Positions 53,475 through 63,823 of a stretch of DNA of 64,000 nt are shown here, piece by piece (the first letter of the stretch is position 1; each line of letters begins with the position of its first letter). The notes under the pieces are model-generated. The model made no database searches. It was not told the origin of the DNA and saw only the letters and a program-made list of their open reading frames with translations. The stretch covers positions 152,458 to 216,457 of the forward strand of contig NZ_QMIE01000005.1 of the NCBI RefSeq assembly GCF_007625075.1, written 5' to 3'. The position numbers and the translations under genes were made by a program. The stretch comes from Oceanidesulfovibrio indonesiensis. Lineage in GTDB: Bacteria; Desulfobacterota; Desulfovibrionia; Desulfovibrionales; Desulfovibrionaceae.

Positions 53475-54736
53475 TCGCTGAGACTCTCCGGCAGGAATGA
53501 GTGGATGATGTCGTCGATCATGTGGTCCGCCTGGCTGGCCATGGGCGCGATGTCGGACACGGAAAGGCCGAGGAGTTCCCAGGCCCGGTGTGATATAGGC
53601 GAAACGGCGAATTTGCCGCGGTAGCCGTTGCGCAGGGCGCGGGCGAGCACATCCGCCATGTGGAGCACGGCGCAATCCGTCTTTTTATCGGACAGATCCG
53701 GCTCATGGTGACAGCAGATGATGTGGCACAGGCTGTCAGGAAAATTCCATGCCTCCAGCATGGCTTCAGCAACCTCGGTGTGGTCGAAGCCGAGCAATCT
53801 GCGTTCCGCTTCGTGGATCAGACACGGAGCCTGCGTAGCCATGAGAAATACTTCGAGGGCGGCGTACGGGAAGGTCTTGAAGATGACGAGCCGGCCGATA
53901 TCGTGGATCAGGCCGAGCAGAAAGAACCGCTCCTCGAAACATCCGGGGATGCGCGAAGCCAGGATTTTGGCGAAGATGCCGGTGGCGATGGAATGGGTCC
54001 AGAACCGCTTCATGCTGAAGAAGTCCTGAGGGATGTCGTCGAAGTATCGGACCACGGAAATGCCCAGGGTAAGGATGGAAAGCTCCTGCGCCCCGAGCAG
54101 GGTGGTGGCCCGCGCTATGGAGTCCACCTTGGTGGGCAGGCCGTAGAACGGGCTGTTCACCAGCTTCATGAGCCGCGTCGCCAGGCTGGGGTCCTTGCTC
54201 ACCACCTCGGCCACTTGGGCGGAGGAGCTTCTGGGATTCTCCAGAACCGTCAGAATCTGGAAATAGATGTCCGGGAAGGAGACAAGCTCCACCTCCTGGG
54301 ACACGATCTGCTCGACGCTCTCGGGCAGCATTGGCATGATGCTGTCGTGATTCGTCAGCACAGGCGTCTCGTGGCCGTCCTCAGCCTCCAGAACACGTTT
54401 GCCGGCGGCGAGGTCGGCCGCGGTGCGCAGGGTGGCGAGACGGCACAGCTCCGAAACGACAGGGTCGCTTCTGTCGCAAAAACGGAACAGCCGCTGGGCG
54501 TAGCGGTCGCTTTTTTCGAGAATTTCGGGATCGAGCGATTCCAGGGAGGCGGATGCGCAGGAGTCCTGCTCCAGACCGTTGATGTCAACCTGTGTCACGC
54601 CCCAGATTTTGAATATGCGAAGATGCTTGTCTTCCAGAACAGTGTTTTTCGGCAGGAGCAGGCGGCCGTTAGGGCCATGGAGATCCTCGGCCAGAACCAT
54701 GCCAGTGGTCAGATCGTCTATGAAGATCATGCCCAT
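53471..54736 (-). CDS. HDOD-domain signalling protein
   Basis: 421 residues. An N-terminal ~130-residue region (IFIDDLTTGMVLAEDLHGPN, similar in style to the N-terminus of many HD-GYP proteins) precedes an HDOD domain (~165-370) with VSKDPSLATRLMKLVNSPFYGL, ATTLLGAQELSILTLGI and GLIHDIGRLVIF, and a C-terminal HD-like tail (CCHHEPDLS). HDOD proteins relay signals, often with c-di-GMP enzymes. The ATG is one of two close options. Overlaps the GGDEF gene by four bases. Confidence 0.85.
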   Translation of the reverse strand: MGMIFIDDLTTGMVLAEDLHGPNGRLLLPKNTVLEDKHLRIFKIWGVTQVDINGLEQDSCASASLESLDPEILEKSDRYAQRLFRFCDRSDPVVSELCRLATLRTAADLAAGKRVLEAEDGHETPVLTNHDSIMPMLPESVEQIVSQEVELVSFPDIYFQILTVLENPRSSSAQVAEVVSKDPSLATRLMKLVNSPFYGLPTKVDSIARATTLLGAQELSILTLGISVVRYFDDIPQDFFSMKRFWTHSIATGIFAKILASRIPGCFEERFFLLGLIHDIGRLVIFKTFPYAALEVFLMATQAPCLIHEAERRLLGFDHTEVAEAMLEAWNFPDSLCHIICCHHEPDLSDKKTDCAVLHMADVLARALRNGYRGKFAVSPISHRAWELLGLSVSDIAPMASQADHMIDDIIHSFLPESLSE

Positions 54737-55133
54737 GCTTCTAAAATAGCTTGTGATTGTGCTTGTGTCCAGCAAGTGGATTGTGAGTATCGCATTGAAT
54801 TCCGGACGGATCGGCGAGACGGCACAGGAAACGGCTGCCCCAGGCAGTGTGAGGTATGACACTATTCGTCCTAACGAACCAACAATTCGAGGTGTTTTGG
54901 CGCCGGATCGGGCGGTCTGCTGCGTTGACACGGCACCCCGCAGTGATATTACTGGAAGCTGCTGAGGCTCGACACGCCGCTTCCACCGTGTTTATCGTGA
55001 GTTCCGTTGTCTGCGAGGAGTCCCGGCAATTTGGACAGGCATGACTACAACGCAACCATAGTGCGCCTTCAGCGCAATCCTCAGCACGCGCCGCACCACG
55101 GTCCGTGCCGTCTTACTCCGGAGCTTTCACCTC
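54737..55133. other. 397-bp divergent region between HDOD and HD-GYP genes
   Basis: Holds a likely sigma70 promoter for the plus-strand HD-GYP genes (listed separately) and an ATTACTGG octamer at 54948 like the start of the palindromic repeats, though without a matching second arm. No small gene with coding character was seen. Confidence 0.4.
54925..54952 (+). promoter_or_regulatory. Predicted sigma70 promoter for the tandem HD-GYP genes
   Basis: TTGACA (perfect -35) and TATTAC (-10, four of six) with a 16-bp spacer, giving a leader of roughly 175 bases. Confidence 0.4.
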
Positions 55134-56114
55134 ATGAGCGAATCCAACTCTGCGAACGGTTCGCAGGAGCTGATACCCATCTCACCCATGATGATCTTCC
55201 CCAGGGCCATGGGGGAGTTCAGCGTGTATCTCAGGCAGGACGGCAGGTACGTCCTCTACTCGGGCAAGAACGAACGCTTCACCGAGCGCCACCGGGAAGC
55301 CCTGCACGACATCGGCGTGAGCCAGGTCTACATTCTCCCGCAGCACAAGGAGCAGTACGATCGCTACGTGGAGCAGAATCTCGGCCGCATCCTCAATGAC
55401 GAGGAAGTGCCCATGCGCGAGCGGGCCGGCGTGCTCTACAACGCCTCGGTGGAGCTCATGCGCGAGACCTTCGAGACCAACCTGCCCATGCCGCTGGGGC
55501 GCAAGCAGTTCGAACGGCTCACGGAGCTGGTGCGCTATTCCGCCTCCTTCCTCACACTGGAGCGGGCGCTCAAGGCCATGGCCGGCTTCATCTCTCATGA
55601 TTACAAGACATACACGCACAGTGTGCAGGTCTTCGTCTACGTGCTGTCGGTGCTCTCCACCTATGACATGGACAAGGAAGCCATGGTGCAGAGCGGGTTG
55701 GGAGCGATTCTCCACGACCTGGGCAAGGCCAAAATTCCCAAGTACATCCTCTACAAGCCCGGCGAACTGACGGCCGAGGAACGCGAGACAGTGAACACTC
55801 ATCCGCTCCAGGGCGTTTCCATGTGCGCGCAGCTGCCCCTGTCCTCCCATGCCACGAACACCATCCTGTTCCATCACGAGCGCATGGACGGCAAGGGATA
55901 CCCCACAAAGCTCAAGGGCGAGGACATTCCTTTGTGCGTGCGTGTCGCCGCCGTGTGCGACGTCTACGACATGCTCATCACCAGCAAGCCCTACGCCAAG
56001 GCGCTCAAACCGTACGAAGCCCTCAAGCTCATGCGCGACGGCATGAAGGGCGCCTTTGACATGGACGCCTACAAGCGGCTCATCAACGTGCTCAGCGGCG
56101 CGGAGATCATCTAA
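55134..56114 (+). CDS. HD-GYP domain protein 1 (c-di-GMP phosphodiesterase type)
   Basis: 326 residues. The N-terminal ~140 residues (LIPISPMMIFPRAMGEFSVY) are shared with the next gene. The C-terminal HD-GYP domain has THSVQVFVYVL, HDLGKAKIP near 193, NTHPLQGV and HHERMDGKGYP near 247, so metal ligands and the GYP motif are intact. Expected to hydrolyse c-di-GMP. No receiver domain or membrane segment. Confidence 0.88.
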   Translation: MSESNSANGSQELIPISPMMIFPRAMGEFSVYLRQDGRYVLYSGKNERFTERHREALHDIGVSQVYILPQHKEQYDRYVEQNLGRILNDEEVPMRERAGVLYNASVELMRETFETNLPMPLGRKQFERLTELVRYSASFLTLERALKAMAGFISHDYKTYTHSVQVFVYVLSVLSTYDMDKEAMVQSGLGAILHDLGKAKIPKYILYKPGELTAEERETVNTHPLQGVSMCAQLPLSSHATNTILFHHERMDGKGYPTKLKGEDIPLCVRVAAVCDVYDMLITSKPYAKALKPYEALKLMRDGMKGAFDMDAYKRLINVLSGAEII

Positions 56115-56126
56115 CGAACCACCGCC

Positions 56127-57119
56127 ATGTCTGCGCCCGATTCCACACACGACCAACCACTCACCGGCGCGGATTTTTTCCGTGTTTCGCCCATGGTGCT
56201 CTTTCCCGAAACCATGAACGACTTCAGCGTGTACCTGAAGCACGAGGGCGGCTACACGCTCTACTGCCACGCAGACGAGCGGTTCACGGAAAAGCACCGC
56301 CGGCTGCTGTACGAAAACGGCGTGGCCGAGGTCTACGTGCAGCTCAAGGAGAAGGACCAGTTCGAGCGATACCTGGAGGACCACCTCGGCGAGATACTCT
56401 GCAACGAGGCCCTGCCGCTCAAGGAACGCTCCCGCGTGCTCTACTCGGTCTCGTCCTCGCTGGTGGAGGAGACGTTCCGCACCCGGCTTCCGGCGTCCAT
56501 CAGGCGCGAGTCCTTCGATCGCGTCACGGCCATGGTCCGCAAGGGGACGGAGTTCCTCACGCAGAAGGACTCGCTGCGCGCCATGGCTTCGCTCATCTCC
56601 AACCATTACCAGACCTACACGCACTCGGTGCACGTGTTCGTTTACGCCACCGCGGTTCTGCAAGCGTATGATTTCTCCCGGGAAGAGCTGGTGCAGATAG
56701 GCCTGGGCGCCGTGCTGCACGACGTGGGCAAATCCTCCATCCCCAAACGCATTCTGGACAAACCGGGCCGGCTGGACCGCGAGGAGCGCGAACTCGTCAA
56801 CACCCATCCCGTAAAGGGCGTGTCTCTGTGCGCTTCCATGCCCTTGTCCCAGGCCGCTCTGAACTGCATTCTCTTCCACCACGAGCGCATGGACGGCCAG
56901 GGCTACCCATCCGGCATGGGCGAGGACAACATTCCACTGCCGGTACGGGTGGTCTCCGTGTGCGACGCCTACGACGCCCTGACATCGGACAGACCATACG
57001 CCGCAGGACTGGAACCCTACGACGCCCTCAAGCTCATGCGCGACGAGATGAAGGGCGCGTTCGACCTCGACGTGTTCAAACGGCTCATCGGCGTGCTTTC
57101 GGATTCCAGGATAGTATGA
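56127..57119 (+). CDS. HD-GYP domain protein 2, tandem paralogue
   Basis: 330 residues, colinear with the preceding gene and clearly a duplicate: VSPMVLFPETMNDFSVYLK, HDVGKSSIP near 198, NTHPVKGV, HHERMDGQGYP near 250. All expected catalytic residues are present. It begins 12 bp after paralogue 1 and its stop overlaps the cysQ start. Confidence 0.88.
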   Translation: MSAPDSTHDQPLTGADFFRVSPMVLFPETMNDFSVYLKHEGGYTLYCHADERFTEKHRRLLYENGVAEVYVQLKEKDQFERYLEDHLGEILCNEALPLKERSRVLYSVSSSLVEETFRTRLPASIRRESFDRVTAMVRKGTEFLTQKDSLRAMASLISNHYQTYTHSVHVFVYATAVLQAYDFSREELVQIGLGAVLHDVGKSSIPKRILDKPGRLDREERELVNTHPVKGVSLCASMPLSQAALNCILFHHERMDGQGYPSGMGEDNIPLPVRVVSVCDAYDALTSDRPYAAGLEPYDALKLMRDEMKGAFDLDVFKRLIGVLSDSRIV

Positions 57120-57898
57120 ACCCTGCAACGCATGACCTGAGCACGGCTCTTGAGAAGATGGGCGAGATTGCGGCGGCTGCCGGCCGCGAGCTTGTCTCCC
57201 GCTACGGAAAGGGCCGGGGCGATATGGCCGTGCGCTATAAGAGCGACGAAACTCCGGTGACCGATGCGGACGATGTCGCCCAGGCGATCATCGCTGCGGG
57301 GCTGGCCGAACATTTTCCCGGCGTGCCCGTCATTTCCGAAGAATCCGTCCCGCCAGATTACGAAACGCGTAAAAGCTGGTCCGAGTTTTTTCTGGTGGAC
57401 CCGCTGGACGGCACCAAGGGGTTCGTCCACGGCACGGACGATTTCTGCGTGAACATCGCGCTGGTGCGGGAGCGATACCCCGCAGCCGGGGTCATACTTC
57501 TGCCCATTACGGGCGAGCTCTTTGCCGGCGGCGCCGGCCTGGGTTCCTATCGCAAACCGCGCGGGTCCGGGCCATTGCCCCTGCATCCGCAGCCTGCGTC
57601 GCCCGGACAGGCGATCGTGCTCACCAGCCGCACCCGCCGCACACCCAAACTGGACGAGTACCTGCGCGGCAAGCCGTATCTGGGCAAGCTCCATGTGGGC
57701 GGGGCGGTCAAATTCTGCCTGCTCGCCGCCGGCGCGGGCCATCTCTACCCGTGCCTGCATCCGACCGGGGAGTGGGACACGGCCGCCGGTCAGGCGCTTG
57801 TAGAGGGCGCTGGCGGCAGCGTGACCGATCTCGACGGCTACCGGTTCCGCTACAACAAGCAGAGCCTGACGAACGGTCCCTTCATAGCGAAGATCTGA
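57116..57898 (+). CDS. cysQ: 3'(2'),5'-bisphosphate nucleotidase, CysQ type
   Basis: Removes the 3'-phosphate of phosphoadenosine phosphate (PAP). 260 residues of the inositol-monophosphatase fold: VTDADDVAQAII, SEES, VDPLDGTKGFVHG (metal site) and TGEWDTAAGQAL. It overlaps the HD-GYP gene by four bases. In a sulfate reducer, which uses APS directly, PAP recycling or a related phosphatase role is plausible. Confidence 0.88.
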   Translation: MNPATHDLSTALEKMGEIAAAAGRELVSRYGKGRGDMAVRYKSDETPVTDADDVAQAIIAAGLAEHFPGVPVISEESVPPDYETRKSWSEFFLVDPLDGTKGFVHGTDDFCVNIALVRERYPAAGVILLPITGELFAGGAGLGSYRKPRGSGPLPLHPQPASPGQAIVLTSRTRRTPKLDEYLRGKPYLGKLHVGGAVKFCLLAAGAGHLYPCLHPTGEWDTAAGQALVEGAGGSVTDLDGYRFRYNKQSLTNGPFIAKI

Positions 57899-57972
57899 CG
57901 CCCGACTTGCCAACCCGCGAACCAATTGCATACAACCCTGCGGAAACATCACCAGCCGCAGGAAGGAGCATT

Positions 57973-59121
<1,149 letters not shown>

Positions 59122-59150
59122 CCACAACGCCGCCGGCCCGGCAACACGAC

Positions 59151-60005
59151 ATGGCCAGCGAAAAAACCATACATAACGCGCGCGTTTCTGCAGCAGGGGC
59201 GGATGCCCGGGTTGCCGAGGCGCGCGCTTTTTTCCCTCGCGGCCTGACCCAGCCGGAAGGGGCGTTCCGCTTTTCCGTGGATGCGCTCCTGCTCGCATGT
59301 TTTGCGCGGGAGCTGCGCGGCGGGCGCGAACCAATGACGGCGGATCTTGGCGCGGGGTGCGGCGTAGTCGGGCTGGCTCTGGCGCTGATGCGCGAGGATA
59401 TCCGGATTACCGGCGTAGAAATTGAACCGGCCCTTGTTGGAGCGGCGGCCGATAACAACGCCCGACTCGGCCTGGCTGACCGCGTTCGCGTTGTGGAGGC
59501 GGATGTCGCAAACCTGCGCGGCGGAATCGGCAATATGTCGGAGATGGTCCACGCTCTTGCTCCCGAATCCATGGACGCGGTGGTCGCCAACCCGCCGTAT
59601 CGCGAACCAGGCCGGGGCAGACGGCCTGCCGGCGAGGTGCGCGAAGCCGCATTGTCCGAAACACGCGGGGCACTCGATGACTTCATCGCCGCGGCGTCGT
59701 ATCTGCTGAAGAACCGAGGCCAGGCGTTTTTCGTTTTTTCGGCGGAAGGCGTTTCCAGGCTTTTTGCGCACATGACCGCGCACCGGCTGGAACCCAAGCG
59801 CCTGCGCGCCGTGCACTCCTGCGCGGACAAACCAGCGCGGCTGGTGTTGGTGGAGGCGCGAAAGAACGGCGGTCCCGAACTGCTTTGGGAGCCGCCCCTT
59901 GTGATGTACGAAAAGTCATCCGCCGGCGGGCGCGGCCGGCTCACCATCGATGCGAGAACGTTCTGTCCGTTTATGGCCTGCAACTCCGGCGAGGAGAACG
60001 CATGA
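59151..60005 (+). CDS. TrmN6-like tRNA1(Val) adenine-N6 methyltransferase
   Basis: 284 residues. FPRGLTQPEGAFRFSVDALLLACF is typical of TrmN6/YfiC, followed by SAM motif I ADLGAGCGVVGLALAL and the amino-methylase catalytic motif VVANPPYRE. Related rRNA/protein methyltransferases share NPPY, so the exact RNA target is inferred. Its stop overlaps the phosphoesterase start. Confidence 0.8.
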   Translation: MASEKTIHNARVSAAGADARVAEARAFFPRGLTQPEGAFRFSVDALLLACFARELRGGREPMTADLGAGCGVVGLALALMREDIRITGVEIEPALVGAAADNNARLGLADRVRVVEADVANLRGGIGNMSEMVHALAPESMDAVVANPPYREPGRGRRPAGEVREAALSETRGALDDFIAAASYLLKNRGQAFFVFSAEGVSRLFAHMTAHRLEPKRLRAVHSCADKPARLVLVEARKNGGPELLWEPPLVMYEKSSAGGRGRLTIDARTFCPFMACNSGEENA

Positions 60006-60790
60006 GCGGCCCGGTTACGCAAGCCGTCTACCGCGGCGTCATGTTTTTTACCGATCCGCACCTCGCTGCAACGCCGCCGTACGAGCGTCGGGAGGGATAC
60101 CTGGAGCACGTGCTGGCCAAGGTCTCGGCGTGTCTGGAACATGCCCGGGAGTCGGAGCTGCTGCCTGTGCTGCTCGGTGATTTCTTCCACCGCCGGCCCG
60201 GGAATGTCCGCCAGCTGCTGCGTCGGGTCTTCGAAGTGCTGGAACCGTACGCCGGCACATCTTTCCGGCCTTGGGTGCTGCAGGGCAACCACGACCAGGA
60301 GGAGGGCGCCGGGTCCGAGAATTCGAGCCTTCACGTCTGCGCTCTGGCCGGAATGATTCACCTGATGGACGTATCCGGCGTCCATGGCCGGTTCCATGTG
60401 GATGGTTGCGAAGTGGCCCTGGGGGCAACACCGTACGGCATGACGCTTCCGTCAGCAGTGGAGCGGGCCGGCGCCGACTATGTGCTGTGGGGATCGCATT
60501 GTGGCATAGGGTTTCGGGATGTTGTTCGCAAGTACCCGCCGCTGCATGAAATTCAAGGAGTGGACTGGGTGGTCAACGGGCATCTCCACTGGACGCAGCC
60601 TACTGAGGCGCGCGGCATGACCCGCTGGTCCAACATCGGCGGCATGACGCGCATCTCCTTTGCACCGCGGAACCGGGACCGGGCACCCATCGCCGGCATC
60701 TGGCGCCCCGGCAATACGGATCTGGAACCCTGGGAGATACCGCACCTGCCTTTCGACGACGTGTTTCCGATGCGGCATTTCCCCCCATAA
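60002..60790 (+). CDS. Calcineurin-like metallophosphoesterase
   Basis: 262 residues with the metal-binding series FFTDPHL, LLGDFFHRRP, LQGNHDQEEG, GSHCGIG and NGHLHWTQ, all intact. The protein is soluble. Similar sequences act on nucleic acids or small phosphoesters; substrate unknown. Coupled to the methyltransferase by an ATGA overlap. Confidence 0.82.
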   Translation: MSGPVTQAVYRGVMFFTDPHLAATPPYERREGYLEHVLAKVSACLEHARESELLPVLLGDFFHRRPGNVRQLLRRVFEVLEPYAGTSFRPWVLQGNHDQEEGAGSENSSLHVCALAGMIHLMDVSGVHGRFHVDGCEVALGATPYGMTLPSAVERAGADYVLWGSHCGIGFRDVVRKYPPLHEIQGVDWVVNGHLHWTQPTEARGMTRWSNIGGMTRISFAPRNRDRAPIAGIWRPGNTDLEPWEIPHLPFDDVFPMRHFPP

Positions 60791-60988
60791 GCTGAACATT
60801 TGTCCATTTTTGTCGGATGACAGGACATTGCGGCCGACATTGTGCCAGTATCAAAACCCTATGTTGGGCGACGCTTGTTATTTCAGGGTGTTGTGGATAT
60901 TGGCGCGGACATTGCTTGGGACAATGACACGGCCAGGGGCTCAAGAATCCTCGAAAGTCGTCGATATGTGTAGCAAGAGGAGTCGGCC

Positions 60989-61141
60989 ATGCGTACCTTC
61001 CGAAGCAACATCCAGCACCATCTGAATCCGTTGCATGTCTATTGTCGCCTTCGCACCTTGGGCATGAGCGCACCCACAGCACTGCGCGTGAGCGGCGCGT
61101 GGGAGCGCATTTTCATCATCGCGTTCCCTTCCTGCAGTTAG
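60989..61141 (+). CDS. Short basic protein (50 residues), hypothetical
   Basis: Frame MRTFRSNIQHHLNPLHVYCR followed by LRTLGMSAPTALRVSGAWE, with GAGGAG seven bases before the ATG. Basic, with one Cys-containing helix and a hydrophobic end (RIFIIAFPSC). It resembles very small proteins I associate with Desulfovibrio genomes, but I cannot name a family. Coding support is the ribosome binding site and composition. Confidence 0.5.
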   Translation: MRTFRSNIQHHLNPLHVYCRLRTLGMSAPTALRVSGAWERIFIIAFPSCS

Positions 61142-61429
61142 GCGTTCATTGCACGTTCCGGCTGGTGCGAGCCCCTCGCCGGTATCTTTCGGATTTTCCC
61201 CGCCCATCGCTTCCGCACGCATTTGCCCCATGGCATAGTGCCGGGACGAAGAATTGTTCCGCCACAGGTCTGAACGATAGCCGCGCCTGGGGCAGGGCAG
61301 GCGGCAAATGTCGTGGAATTCCAGCACACCAATCCATTTGTGCCCGAGCATTTTCTGTCGCGAGTCCCATGCGTGCCCTCACGCTGGACTCGTTTCCAGT
61401 GTCGAACCACCGTCACAGGAGCGTGCCTT

Positions 61430-61636
61430 ATGGAAAGATGTTTGACGCCCAGAGAGATACAATCCTGTCTGCAGGGCATGCGCTGGCCTGCATCGCGTCA
61501 GGAACTCAAAGACCAGCTGTTCTCCCAGGGTATGGGTATAGCAATGATCGGTGTCCTGACGGACATATCCGCTGCCGATATCCAGAACGAAGAAGAAGCG
61601 CGGCAGGTGCTGGAGAGGATTTTCAACCAGCCCTGA
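61430..61636 (+). CDS. Small DUF2795-like protein
   Basis: 68 residues from an ATG eight bases after AGGAG. The pattern LTPREIQSCLQGMRWPASRQELKDQLF...VLTDISAADIQNEEEARQVLERI resembles DUF2795, also suggested for the gene at 62288. Preceded by 288 bp (61142-61429) in which I see nothing definite. Confidence 0.55.
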   Translation: MERCLTPREIQSCLQGMRWPASRQELKDQLFSQGMGIAMIGVLTDISAADIQNEEEARQVLERIFNQP

Positions 61637-61814
61637 CAGCTTGGGAGTACTTGGTTCGGCTGGTGCATGGCCCCATGTCGGACTCGCCGCCGCTACTCCT
61701 TGTCTCGCTCCTCCACCTCTGAAAGCTTCGCAGAAATCACCCTTTCCTCACCTACAGCGCTCAGTCTGCGCGCGTACACTTGATGAGCAAATGCACACAG
61801 AGAAGGAGGATCGC

Positions 61815-62216
61815 ATGAAGCCGATTCTGAAATGGCAATATGATCATCTGATCAAAGAGCTGCTGCTCTTGCAGGACCACGCGAGCGACCCGAGCTGTCC
61901 CTGCGAGACCGAAGGTGAGATGTGCGTGCGCAAGCATCTCATGACGGTCGAGGCGTATGCTGAGGAAACCGTGCCCATGGACGAGGACGATGAACGCAAC
62001 GATCAGCTCCAGCGCATTGCCGACGAGGCGCGCCGGCATCGTTTGCGCCAGGAAAAGGCGTTGTGCGGCGAGGATGCGCCCCCGGATCTGACGGACTGGA
62101 GTCGAGAGTGGCGCAAGCGTTTCGAGGCCATCAGCCTGGCGTGTGGGCCCGAGGCCGAGGACTCCGGCAAGGACGAGAAGGCGTGCGGCGAATCGTGTCC
62201 TTCGGATGTCTCCTGA
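61815..62216 (+). CDS. Hypothetical acidic protein
   Basis: 133 residues, acidic, with Cys-rich patches (SCPCETEGEMCVRKHL, ACGESCP) and a central charged helix. AAGGAGG precedes the ATG. The opening WQYDHLIKELLLLQDHASDP...VRKHLMTVEAYAEET could bind a metal or another protein. No family recognised. Confidence 0.65.
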   Translation: MKPILKWQYDHLIKELLLLQDHASDPSCPCETEGEMCVRKHLMTVEAYAEETVPMDEDDERNDQLQRIADEARRHRLRQEKALCGEDAPPDLTDWSREWRKRFEAISLACGPEAEDSGKDEKACGESCPSDVS

Positions 62217-62287
62217 ATAAACGCCAGAGGTCGCGTTTTCGGAAGTACCCGTGTTGAAACAGTTCAGGATAAAGGAGCGTTACGATA

Positions 62288-62494
62288 ATGTCCCACTACA
62301 AACCCGAAGAAATGGCAGCGTTGTCGCGTTACCTGAAGGACGCCAACTTTCCGGCCACGAGAAAGTCCATCATGGAACTCGCCGTGGAAAATGGCGCGCC
62401 GGAACGATCGCTGGAAGCCCTGGCCAAGATACCGGACCGGGACTACATCCATCTCGACGATGTGGTCGAGCAGGTGGGGTCGTTGCATAAGTAG
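62288..62494 (+). CDS. DUF2795-like small protein
   Basis: 68 residues: MAALSRYLKDANFPATRKSI followed by LEALAKIPDRDYIHLDDVVEQV, the DUF2795 arrangement. AAGGAG precedes the ATG at 12 bases. Same length and layout as the 61430 gene, so the two are probably distant paralogues. Last GC-rich gene before the AT-rich segment. Confidence 0.65.
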   Translation: MSHYKPEEMAALSRYLKDANFPATRKSIMELAVENGAPERSLEALAKIPDRDYIHLDDVVEQVGSLHK

Positions 62495-62558
62495 GGAGCA
62501 GCAAGCAAGCGTCCTTTAGAAGATAAGAAAATCAAAGGGCATCCGAAGTTGGATAAAC

Positions 62559-62588
62559 GCCGGGAATTGACTCTCGGCCTTTCGTTAT
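62559..62588 (+). terminator. Possible terminator before the AT-rich island
   Basis: Imperfect stem with GCCGGGA / TCTCGGC arms followed by CTTTCGTT, 65 bp after the DUF2795-like gene. Moderate stem, short T-tract. Confidence 0.35.
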
Positions 62589-62728
62589 CGTATTGGATTA
62601 TGCTTGGTTAGAGACATGTCGTACGCTGTGCTTAACTGTTGGAATTGTATTGAGATTTTGCCGATATCCAGGTAGGTTTGTCAAAAAGCATATGTAAAAC
62701 TCTTCGCTCTCCGGGGAGTGATAAAAGC

Positions 62729-63823
62729 ATGTCAAATCAACACATAGAAAATTATTTGCGTTACTATGTAAACCCAAAAACTAAGCCAGAACACGCTGTC
62801 TTGATTACGGGTGAATGGGGTTCTGGGAAAACTTGGTTCATCAATAAGTTTGTTGAGCAAATCATAACTGAAAATGAAAGCTTCAAAGTCTTTCAGGTCA
62901 GCTTGTATGGCTTGAATTCTTTAGATGACATCGCCAGTGAGTATTTTCGACAAGCTCATCCCATCCTTTCCTCCAGAGGTATGATAGTAGGAAGAGCCCT
63001 TGGCAAGGCATTCGCCAAGGGCTTTTTGAAGCTAGATTTGGACGGAGATCAAAGAGAGGATGCTCAAATTAAGTTGGGGGATCTTGATGGTGTTGTTAGC
63101 AAGAGAGATGTAAATGCGGATAAACATTTGTTGGTATTTGATGATGTAGAACGGTGCTCAATAGATATAGTTGAACTTCTTGGGTACATAAATCATTTTG
63201 TTGAGGTGCAAGGGTATAAGGCCATACTTCTTGCGAATGAAGAGAAGCTTGAAGAAAGATGGGGTGAATCACAAAATAGAACACATGGAACATTCGAAAA
63301 TATAAAAGAGAAATTGATTGGCAAGACTTTTTGCGTGTCTCCAGATTCAACTGCTGCAATAAACGCATTTGTTGACGAGATTGCACACAAAAAGGCTCAG
63401 TCAATATGTAAGGATGCGTTTAAGAAAGTGGTGAGAATTTACGAAGAAGCTGGATACCTGAATCTCAGGAGCATAAAACGTGCTTTGTGGAACTTTGAAG
63501 CAGTTATAAGATCACTCTCTGATACAGCACTTGCTAATGACGATTTTAATAGCCACTTCCTGCTTCTTTATTTGATTTACAGTATCGAATTGCAAAACGG
63601 TTTGTCTGTAGAGCATCTCGATGGAAGTTTTTTGATGGAATGCGCATTTAAAGGTGACACTAATGAGGATTCCAAAGCCGATTTATTGAAAAAGTATCAA
63701 GCTACAATAGACGCTACTTCTCCGTTGTTGAGTTTAAAAGTCTGGGAAAATCTTATATTTTCAGACATTGCTGTCCGGTTAACTCGCCATTGCCAGCAGC
63801 GGATAACTGGCATCGATCTTTGA
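62729..63823 (+). CDS. KAP-type P-loop ATPase, truncated by an insertion sequence
   Basis: 364 residues are readable; Walker A GEWGSGKTW near residues 27-35 and Walker B LLVFDDVERC near 134 are intact. The N-terminal HIENYLRYYVNPKTKPEHAVL fits KAP-type NTPases, often found in phage-defence or mobile regions. GGGGAG precedes the ATG; a TTG 17 codons upstream is possible. Native sequence stops at about base 63770, after NLIFSDI; the last ~17 residues come from the insertion element. KAP proteins are usually 500 or more residues, so the C-terminal part is lost or lies beyond the element. Base use is far more AT-rich than in all upstream genes. Confidence 0.75.
   Translation: MSNQHIENYLRYYVNPKTKPEHAVLITGEWGSGKTWFINKFVEQIITENESFKVFQVSLYGLNSLDDIASEYFRQAHPILSSRGMIVGRALGKAFAKGFLKLDLDGDQREDAQIKLGDLDGVVSKRDVNADKHLLVFDDVERCSIDIVELLGYINHFVEVQGYKAILLANEEKLEERWGESQNRTHGTFENIKEKLIGKTFCVSPDSTAAINAFVDEIAHKKAQSICKDAFKKVVRIYEEAGYLNLRSIKRALWNFEAVIRSLSDTALANDDFNSHFLLLYLIYSIELQNGLSVEHLDGSFLMECAFKGDTNEDSKADLLKKYQATIDATSPLLSLKVWENLIFSDIAVRLTRHCQQRITGIDL

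Noticed and set aside
55182..57128. 648-codon frame on the minus strand
   Set aside because: Antisense to both HD-GYP genes; its internal repetition merely mirrors their duplication.
61042..61722. 226-codon plus-strand frame
   Set aside because: It overlaps two small genes with better ribosome binding sites and has an Arg/Pro/His-rich non-coding composition.
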